Source of the DNA: Chitinophagaceae bacterium | GTDB taxonomy: Bacteria; Bacteroidota; Bacteroidia; Chitinophagales; Chitinophagaceae | Reading direction: 5' to 3' | Assembly (NCBI GenBank): GCA_016720775.1 | Contig: JADKJX010000001.1 | Location: forward strand, 310,001-374,000 | DNA length: 64,000 nucleotides | In this document: piece after piece, positions 35,401-43,020 of the stretch | Layout of the letters: every line of letters starts with the position of its first letter | Numbering within the stretch: the stretch's first letter is position 1 | The notes under the pieces: generated by a model | The model's input: the letters and a program-made list of their open reading frames with translations, nothing else | The model's database searches: none | Told to the model about the DNA's origin: nothing | Program-made: the position numbers and the translations under genes

Positions 35401-36856
35401 GTAGCCTCTGCCGGCGATGTAAACGGCGATGGATACAGTGACGTGATTATTGGTGCAGATTCATATTCAGACGGCGCAAATACCTGGGAGGGCCGGGCTT
35501 TTGTTTATCATGGCTCTGTAAGCGGGTTATCTTCCACACCCAATAGTACTCCTGATGATGCTGATCAGGCATTTGCTAAATTTGGATTCAGCGTGGCTTC
35601 TGCCGGCGATGTAAATGGAGATGGATATAGCGACGTGATCATTGGAGCCTGGGGATATAATGATCCACCCAATACAGGGGAAGGTCGTGCATTTATATAT
35701 CATGGCTCTGCAACAGGGTTATCTTCCACACCCAATAGCACTCCTGATGATGCCAACCAGTTTTCTGTCTCTTTTGGAACCAGTGTGGCTTTCCGCCGGA
35801 GACATAAACGGTGATGGTTACAGCGATGTGATAATCGGAGCACCATATTATAACGATGGCGCCAATACAAGTGAAGGCCGTGCCTTTCTTTATAATGGAA
35901 ATGAGTTAACTAATAACAAACGCAATAACCTGCGCCTGTATAATTCTGATCTGATAACCCCCATCAACAGTAGCAATTTTGTTATCGGCAATTTTGGCGC
36001 CGGCTTATTTGCAAAATCTTTCTTAGGAAAAGTAAAAGGCAAAATGGTTTGGGAAACAAGGCTTAACTATAATGCTTACAGCGGCAATCCTATTACCAAC
36101 AGCACTTTATTTACCGCACAACAAAGTGCTTATACCGATCTTGGCCTGGCCGGTGTTGAATTAAAAAATATCATTGATAAATTGCTGGGAACGGGCAGGT
36201 ACACCAAACTAAGGGCAAGAGTAAAATATAGCCCGGCCACCGCCATCACCGGCCAGTTATACGGACCATGGCGTAATGTATCGGCTGTTATTGACGGCAA
36301 CAGCCTGGGCGCATTACCTGTTGAATTAATTTCTTTTGATGCGGCGTGGATCCAAAAAGGAAAAACGGCACAGATCAGGTTTACTACAGACAAGGAAAGC
36401 GGCATCTGCTGTTTTACTATTGAAAAAAGTACGGATGGATATAATTATACTTCAACCGGAACAATTAACGCAAGAAATACAACAGGTATTCAGTCTTATA
36501 GTTTTGTTGATAACGCCGCAACAAACAAAAAACAATTCTACCGGTTAAAGATAAAAGGAGATAACGGCAGGACCGAATACAGTAATATCCGGCAGCTGCA
36601 GCATAATGGTGCCACTGAAATATTGGTCTTCCCAAATCCAACAACCGGTGTTTTGCAATTGCAGCTCAATGGTTCGTATGATAAAATAAATGTGCAGATC
36701 GTAAACAGCGCAGGACAAATGATGAAACAGTTAAACAGCCTTTTGGTAACCAATCAAACCATAACAATACCGGTACATAATTTACCGGCAGGCCAATACT
36801 GGCTTAGGTTGCAAAGTGGCGCAGAAAAACAGGTGCTGCAGTTTGTGAAAGAGTAG
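32425..36856 (+). pseudogene. Giant FG-GAP (integrin-alpha-like) surface protein with T9SS sorting domain, three frameshifts
   Basis: About 1470 codons if restored. It has an N-terminal non-repeat region (32425-33240), then fourteen repeats of about 64 aa (192 bp) with the Ca-binding FG-GAP core FG-x-SVASAGDVNGDGYSDV. A linker region follows, and a type IX secretion sorting domain (VFPNPTTGVLQLQLNG ... LPAGQYWLRL) closes it. The frame shifts near 33090, at 34621-34623 and at 35790-35792, each fixed by one base. Fourteen repeats would make two seven-bladed propellers. Role: probably a secreted or surface adhesin-like protein. It is intact in function only if the indels are errors. Confidence 0.82.
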
Positions 36857-36860
36857 AGGT

Positions 36861-36898
36861 AAAAAGCCAATTATTTAATATTTTGCTCAGGCTTTTTT
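36861..36898 (+). terminator. Possible terminator after the FG-GAP gene
   Basis: AAAAAGCC (36861-36868) pairs with GGCTTTTT (36890-36897) over a 21-nt loop, and the right arm is T-rich. Confidence 0.5.
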
Positions 36899-37037
36899 AT
36901 TTATATCCAGGCCAGCGGAATTTCTCGTTAACGCAACGATTGGGATGGTTGTTATGATGGCAGGGTTCATGATTTTTTAATAATATCAATTTTAAATTTT
37001 TACTCCACTTAAATTTATAAATCCGAAAACAGAAAAG

Positions 37038-37194
37038 ATACCGTAATAATAAGGTATTCATAAAGTTGTATGTTTTTTACCTTACCAGCTGACTGCCAGT
37101 TACCGGATGCAATCCGGCAGAATTAAACGGCCCAAGTGATCCCATAAACTTTGGTTTGTAGTTAAAGGATTTGGGTGGGGAACACTTGCGCCAG
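37038..37194. repeat. 157-bp direct repeat, right copy
   Basis: Same length and nearly identical to 32077-32233 (three differences by eye). The element at its end (37129-37192) is MITE-like copy 4. The first palindrome is slightly degraded here (ATACC...GGTAT). Confidence 0.85.
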
Positions 37195-37221
37195 AAGGGA
37201 GCAATCCGGCAGAATTATAAA

Positions 37222-37285
37222 GGCACAAGTGACCCCAAAATCATCATTTATGTTTTAAGCTATTCGTGGCGGGAACACTTGCGCC
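37222..37285. repeat. MITE-like element, copy 5
   Basis: GGCACAAGTGACCCC ... GGGAACACTTGCGCC, 64 bp. It lies 29 bp after copy 4 and just before the last gene of the defence-like operon. The centre sequence differs from the other copies while the ends are conserved. Confidence 0.7.
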
Positions 37286-37291
37286 AGAGGG

Positions 37292-37768
37292 TTAATACCA
37301 TTTGTTTTTAGGAACATCAATAGTATAATTTTTAACTTGAATCTGCAATCCTGAAACAAGGCCATATACTTTATTAATATGAATTCCTCTGTAATCATAA
37401 ATTTCTAGATTTCCTTGTTCTGTATCTATCGAATAAAATGCAGTACTTTTTCCTTTTGAGATTCCCAGCTGAAAAATATCGTTAACAACCTTTTTCTTAC
37501 TATTAAGCTGAGTGAGTTCTTTATTATACTTTGCCCCATTTATTGTAGCCATTATATATCCCCAAAATAAATGACCAGAATCATCAGTCGGTTTTTTATA
37601 CAATTTAGTCAATAAATATAAAATTTCATGGCTAGGAGCAGGATTAGAAATTGGAATCCAATTATTCCAATCAAATTGCCGGTAGAAGGATAAATAACGA
37701 TTTCTAAACCTTAAGTATTCATCATTATTATCAAATAAATCAAAATGTAATTTTCTAAAACAAATCAA
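37292..37768 (-). CDS. Hypothetical protein, last gene of the defence-like operon
   Basis: 158 aa in frame from a TTG at 37768; there is no ATG near the start. Content looks real: FDLFDNNDEYLRFRNRYLSFYRQFDWNNWIPISN, then an alpha/beta region and the ending YTIDVPKNKWY. It could be the C-terminal part of the same protein as the preceding gene, from which it is separated only by stops near 37755-37774. I recognise no family. Low GC matches the rest of the operon. Confidence 0.5.
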   Translation of the reverse strand: MICFRKLHFDLFDNNDEYLRFRNRYLSFYRQFDWNNWIPISNPAPSHEILYLLTKLYKKPTDDSGHLFWGYIMATINGAKYNKELTQLNSKKKVVNDIFQLGISKGKSTAFYSIDTEQGNLEIYDYRGIHINKVYGLVSGLQIQVKNYTIDVPKNKWY

Positions 37769-37771
37769 TTT

Positions 37772-38247
37772 CTAGGTTTTCAGTTCAATGTAACTATGAC
37801 TAATTAAAGCAGGAGTTAAAGTAGCATCAAACCTGTGTATTTTAAAAGCACATGATTTGCGGATTCAAAATTAAATACTCTTGTTCCCTTTCCATCTTCT
37901 TTTGCTAACTCAATATGTATATTTTCAAATGTTTCTTTGGGGGGCAGCCCAGCTATATTTGGTACCGTATAATAGGAATAATTTTCATAATTAGGTGGCA
38001 GGATCGAGGTTCCAAAAAAAGAATTACCATCAAGCAATAATGAACTAAACATCCTTATATCATATAATCCTAATTCATCAAACTCTTGCACTTTATAAAA
38101 GTCAATTATGATTTTATATCCCAACTGGTTTTTTTGATTTATAAAAAATATATTTATCTCATTTAATCTAAAAACAAAATTTTGTATTTCTGCATTATTT
38201 AAAATAAGCCAATCAATTAGTTGCGGTAATACATAAATCTTTTTCAT
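37772..38247 (-). pseudogene. Hypothetical protein coupled to the ATPase gene, frameshifted near its end
   Basis: Starts at ATG 38247, overlapping the ATPase stop as TAATG, a sign of translational coupling. The product (MKKIYVLPQLIDWLILNN ... ESANHVLLK) stops at 37816. One extra base in the T4 run 37840-37843 would continue it as IHRFDATLTPALISHSYIEL. No family recognised. The coupling suggests it works with the DUF3696-like ATPase. Confidence 0.55.
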
Positions 38248-39395
38248 TAGATAGCCTGATTTTTCATTAGGCTTAAATAATCGTTGTCAATCTGATCAAA
38301 AAAACCAGCAATCCCTCTTGCTTTCATTTCTTTAATAGGCATCCTGCCATTTGAATCAATATTTATAGATTCCACTAAAGTGTTAGAAGTCATTGGCTCT
38401 TTATAGAAATAGAAAATATTTACATTTTCATGAGATATTAGGGAAGGTTTAGCTGAAACTGCCACCCTTATACCATTTAATATATGATCACTATGTGTTT
38501 CAATTAATACTTGTACCCCTCATTTGCACACCTTACAATCAATTCGCCTAATTTGGATTGTGCTTTAGGGTGAAGGTCGCTTTCTGGATTTTCGATAATT
38601 ACAATATCTCCGGGAGATGCGGCTAGCAGAGATGTAACTACTGGTAAAGAATAAGTAAGTCCAAATGCAGAATTTTCAGTAGAAAATGAATCCCAATTTG
38701 AACCATTATAAAATTCGAAATTCAAATTATAATTGGTTGTATTAATTTTCATTATACTAAGCCGAACGTCTTCTGAAATAAAATTTAACCAATAATTTAT
38801 TTGCGATTCAAGCGGTAAATCTTCTCCCATTTCGCCTTTTACAAGATTAACTATGGATTGATATTTTTTATTTTTTTGCTTTCCAGAATGTATTCTACCA
38901 TATTCAGCAATGTATGAAACAACATGCTCACCATTTTTCCCAAATTGTTTATTTTCAATATCGAAACTACTTTTTTTAAATTGAATTCCGGGTGCTATTC
39001 TCGATGCTGAGATATATTGAAATTTGCTTTTTGAAAAAAGCGGATTTGCTTTAAATTTTGAAAGTTTTAAACTACCTTTTAAAATGGTATCATTTGTTTT
39101 GTTTTTTGTTTTAAAAGATTAATGCACTCATCGATAGTAATTTCAATTAAATTTTCAACTGAAGACTTATTTTCAATGTCACCCACACTTCCCAGATTAC
39201 CTGTCAATTCTCCATCTAATGGAAACCCCTTCTGTATATTCTCCACGTAGAAAAGGATTGACGCAGTAGGAGCAATGATTGTATTAGCGAAGATTTACCC
39301 ACACCGTTAATACCTGTAATTACATTTAAATGCTTCAACTTTAAATCAACAGCTTTGAGCGATTTGAAATTCCTGATTTTGATTTGCTTAATCAT
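38247..39395 (-). pseudogene. AAA_21/DUF3696-like ATPase of the SMC/RecF type, several frameshifts
   Basis: The N-terminus IKQIKIRNFKSLKAVDLKL, with Walker A GINGVGKSS, begins at ATG 39395 (overlapping the DUF262 stop). Later fragments carry ENPESDLHPKAQSKLGEL (Walker B/D-loop region) and IETHSDHILNGIRVAV (H-loop), ending IAGFFDQIDNDYLSLMKNQ. These match overcoming-lysogenisation/DUF3696-type ATPases. Frame changes are needed near 39240, 39110 and 38505. Such ATPases partner with nucleases or unknown effectors in many anti-phage systems. As given, the gene would not yield a complete protein. Confidence 0.75.
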
Positions 39396-40972
39396 TAATA
39401 AAAGTTTTAATAAATTTTTCAGTTGTTTCAATATTTGTTTTCAAACTTTCAATCGTTTCAAAATATCTGCTATCTATTGATCTTTCATAATTGACATCCT
39501 TGACAACTCCTGCGCTGCTTTAATAAAACATCGCTTTCCCATCTACTAGTAGGTTGCGTTCATCATCATTTAGTCTTGAAATAACATATACCCAAACACC
39601 AAAAAGATTGCCATTAAAATTTTTTGGACCCTCTTTTTGAACCATACTCTTTGTATATGCTACATCTTTTGGAAAGATATCATTAATTAGCTTTAAAGTT
39701 TTTTCAAAATCAATTTTGAATAAATCCAACTTATTTAATTCCATACCGTTGATACGTTCCATCGCTTTATCTAAATAATCTTGAATAGAACCATTATATT
39801 CATGTTGGTAATTCAATATCCTGAAAGCTAAAAACCTTAATGAAAGTTCCGAATCGGCCATTCGTTCTTTACCCAAAGCGCCTTTTTCGGGTATATCTAA
39901 ATACCTATTTATTATTGGGGTAAGACTCTGTAGATACCTTGACGAAGTAAATTCAGAATCTTCATCTTCATTAATTGCATGTCGTATTTCTTGCCTATTA
40001 AGTACCAAAGCACTTACATTTTATATTCTTAAATATTTTATAACGAACGCTCTTGGGTGTACCAGGATATATTGCAAAATACGCCAACTGTTTTTCCTCA
40101 AATCTTCTTCTATATTGACGATCTAAATCAGAGAATTTTTTCCCTTGAAGTTCAGGCAGATAATCAAGATTTACTAAAGTCAATTCATCATTAAAAAACG
40201 CTTTTATCGCACTAACCCTCTGAAGGCCATCTACAATAAGCCATCTATCATCATTAGTTACATCAAAAAATAGGGGAGGAATTGGCATATTTAATATTAT
40301 TGTCTCAATTAATCGACTTTTGATATCATCTGCCCAAAGATTTGATTTGCGCTGAAAATAGCCTTCAAGCCTAATTTCATTTTCTTTTATTCTTTTGAAA
40401 ATGTTATCAATAGTTATGACGTCGCTACGAACATTAATTTTTTTCAATTCTTCTGGTGAAATTGCTGTATTTCCGGGAGGGATATAACCGGGTAGATTTA
40501 ATTTATCTAATACACGAGAATCAATGTCAATAAGTTTTACCTGTTTAGCAATTTCAACAAAATTTCCATTTGATCTATTCGTAATATCGTCTATCTCTTT
40601 TTGAAAATACAACCTACCTGTTTCATGTTGCAAAAACGTTATTAAAAATCCTTGCGGATTACTTATCATTATAAAATTATCAGATGGTATTATATTCTTG
40701 CCAAGGTCTTGAACATATCTAAAAATCGTGTAGCTTTCTGAGCCAGGAGTTCTAAATATCAAATAATCATTGTAACCGATGCTTAATGGTTTTTTGACTT
40801 GTTTCCTATACGACTTTTCAGAAATATATTTGGCGTTCGCCTCAGAGATTGCAATTCCTTTTTCTATATTAGGAATCTGCAGATAAAGGTAGTTTGTAGG
40901 AATCGAGGTTAAATCATCTTTGCTAAATTTCGTACCCCTAGTTATGCTATCTGCTAATTCGGTTATTCTCAT
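39388..40972 (-). pseudogene. DUF262 (ParB-like nuclease fold) protein, frameshifted
   Basis: N-terminal DUF262 with the hallmark IVDGLQRVSAIKAFF (around residue 245). The frame breaks at 40019-40022, where removal of one T (plus-strand sense) restores FKNINVSALVLNRQEIRHAIN, the conserved DUF262 continuation. A TAA at 39520-39522 then interrupts the end, after which sense sequence resumes (VKDVNYERSIDSRYFETIESL) to a stop at 39388. DUF262 proteins include GmrS/GmrD-type nucleases and many defence-associated proteins. It ends in ATGA-type overlap with the ATPase gene. Confidence 0.75.
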
Positions 40973-41008
40973 AACGTTTATTTTAAATTCAATTAAAATT
41001 AATTCTAT

Positions 41009-41515
41009 TTAAATAGCTTTTATTGTTTCATCACCACTAATATTTCTCACTTTTATTCTCAATGGTTTTTTGGCACTAATAATTTTGCCATCCCAAAAGT
41101 TTCTTGATTTTGCTCCATTGGTAATTACATAACCGAGTTTGTCAATTTTTATTTCAGTGCTGCTGTACCATTTTCCTTCTGTGTTTTCACAGTCAAGAGC
41201 AATCAGTTCAATAAGTTCTAACCCCTCTTCGCTAATATTAATTGGGTTGAATTTTTTGCCTTTGGTAACTGATTGCAAATTTCCTTTTTGGTTAAACTCA
41301 CTAATTTTTTGTATAAGCCGGTCGCTGATGAATTTGCTTATTTCTGTTTCGTAACCCTCTTTTGTTTTGGTGATTTTAAAATCTATAATGTCTTCAATAA
41401 CTACATCGTGAAGCAGGTTTTTCAAGTCTTTTAGCTCAACCTCAATTTCGGTTGCGTTGTTGTCATTTATGAACTTCTCTAAAACCTTTTGGTCGTCAAT
41501 GTCTATGTAATACAC
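41009..41515 (-). CDS. Hypothetical protein between Mod and DUF262
   Basis: 168 aa, starting 2 bp after the Mod stop, so surely cotranscribed. The first half is acidic and helical (ELKDLKNLLHDVVIEDIIDFKI). The second half is a small beta-rich domain (WYSSTEIKIDKLGYVITNGAKSRNFWDGKIISAKKPLRIKV). I do not recognise a family. Position suggests a specificity or accessory subunit of the restriction-modification unit, which is inference only. Confidence 0.7.
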   Translation of the reverse strand: MYYIDIDDQKVLEKFINDNNATEIEVELKDLKNLLHDVVIEDIIDFKITKTKEGYETEISKFISDRLIQKISEFNQKGNLQSVTKGKKFNPINISEEGLELIELIALDCENTEGKWYSSTEIKIDKLGYVITNGAKSRNFWDGKIISAKKPLRIKVRNISGDETIKAI

Positions 41516-41517
41516 AA

Positions 41518-43017
41518 TTACTTTTTAGCATTGACTTCTAAATTTTGCAGTTCCTGATTGATAACGGTATTTATGGTTGGAATGTCTAAAACTTTTTCTT
41601 GAGTGTTAAGCAAATTGGGAACATAAACCGGCACAATTCCTTCTTTACTTTTTGTAATTGCACCAAACCAAAAATTACTAATTCCTTTTACTCCTTTTTG
41701 TAGGCCTGGAATAAGCGTTGCTACTTTATCCATTGTCTGCTGAGGATTGCGGAATAAACTAACTCCATCTTTAATTTCTAAAATTTGAAAATTAGCTTTT
41801 GCTTCTTTCAGCCTGTCTCTTACGGTTTGAATACTATTGATCCCAATATCATTATGAATGAACTTTCGTCCCAAGCTGTTAGCAACTTTTGCTGCTACTC
41901 CGCTTCCTCCAAAGAAATCAGCGACTACCATTTCTTTGTGACTACTCAGTTTTATTATCCTTTCTAACAATTCTTCTGGTTTTTGTGTGCTATAACTTAC
42001 ATTTTCTAAAGCCATTGGATTTACATGAAAGATGTCAGCCCATAAATTATTTAAAGGAATTCCTTTCAGCTCCTCTAAATATTGTTTATACTCTGGCTTA
42101 GAAGAACCCTTCTGCCAACGAATCATTCCTTTTTCCGTCAAGTCCTTTAATTTATCTTCTGAATATGTAGCCATGTATTGCCAACGATAGAATCCTTTTT
42201 CATCCTCAAACTTAAATCGATCAAGATATTCTTGAGAGTAGGGTTTAAATTGTTTATTAAAAGTTGCCTGAAAATCTTTTATATAATAAAAAATGCAATC
42301 AGTATCAGTACTCAGTTTGTTTGCCATGCCTTTACTACTGCCGGTATTTGTTGTTCTTTGCCAAATTATTTCGTTTTGGAAACTGCCTTCTCCAAAAATC
42401 TCATCCATTAGCACTTTTACATAATGGCTAATGTGCCAATCCAAGTGTACATAAATACTAGCATTTTCACTCATCACGTTTTTTATAGCCATCAAATTTT
42501 CATACATCCAATTGAGGTAATCTTCTTTTTGCCAAATATCGCCATACATAGTCTCTTCAAATGCCCTAAGCTTATTAAGTTCAATTTGAATTTCCTGGCT
42601 AAACTCTTCTCCTAACTCTTCAGAAATAGCTTGAAGTTCGGCTAACTTTTCTTGAATGTCATCTTCTACAGATTTTATCTGTTCTGCAACTTTTGGGTTT
42701 TTGCGCAAATAAACTTTTTTAGCATAATCTGCTCCACTCGCAAAGGGTGGGTCAATGTAAACTAAGTCAACAGTAAGACCATGCTCTTTTAAATAGGCAC
42801 ACGCAGAAATACACTCACCACGGATAACCAAATTTTGGGATTGCTCACCAACGATTTCCAATGCCTCTACTTCGTAGTAAGGCATACCTCTTTTTAGGCG
42901 GTCGTAAACCTTATCATTTTCACGGTAACGCAAAACCCTTTGTGTTCGGGTAATGTTGTCTAATATAGCTTGACCTTCAACCGTATTAGGGTAATATGGA
43001 ATGTATTTTATTGGCAT
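41518..43017 (-). CDS. Type III-like DNA methyltransferase Mod (adenine-specific, beta class)
   Basis: 499 aa. Motif IV DPPF (VYIDPPFASGADYAKKV, about residue 88) precedes motif I (VADFFGGSGVAAKVANSLGRKF, about residue 370), the order of beta-class N6-adenine or N4-cytosine methyltransferases such as type III Mod. A coiled-coil insert (about 110-165) separates them. It transfers a methyl group from SAM to the recognition site. It lies 3 bp downstream of the Res gene, the typical two-gene layout though in Res-Mod order. The reading frame is intact. Confidence 0.9.
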   Translation of the reverse strand: MPIKYIPYYPNTVEGQAILDNITRTQRVLRYRENDKVYDRLKRGMPYYEVEALEIVGEQSQNLVIRGECISACAYLKEHGLTVDLVYIDPPFASGADYAKKVYLRKNPKVAEQIKSVEDDIQEKLAELQAISEELGEEFSQEIQIELNKLRAFEETMYGDIWQKEDYLNWMYENLMAIKNVMSENASIYVHLDWHISHYVKVLMDEIFGEGSFQNEIIWQRTTNTGSSKGMANKLSTDTDCIFYYIKDFQATFNKQFKPYSQEYLDRFKFEDEKGFYRWQYMATYSEDKLKDLTEKGMIRWQKGSSKPEYKQYLEELKGIPLNNLWADIFHVNPMALENVSYSTQKPEELLERIIKLSSHKEMVVADFFGGSGVAAKVANSLGRKFIHNDIGINSIQTVRDRLKEAKANFQILEIKDGVSLFRNPQQTMDKVATLIPGLQKGVKGISNFWFGAITKSKEGIVPVYVPNLLNTQEKVLDIPTINTVINQELQNLEVNAKK

Positions 43018-43020
43018 ATC

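Noticed and set aside
32425..36856. Repeat array considered as a CRISPR or satellite
   Set aside because: The 192-bp period is coding, with FG-GAP protein repeats; there are no spacers of CRISPR size.
32425..36856. Phase variation by slippage as the reason for the frame breaks
   Set aside because: The runs at the break points are only two to four bases long, too short for typical slipped-strand switching.
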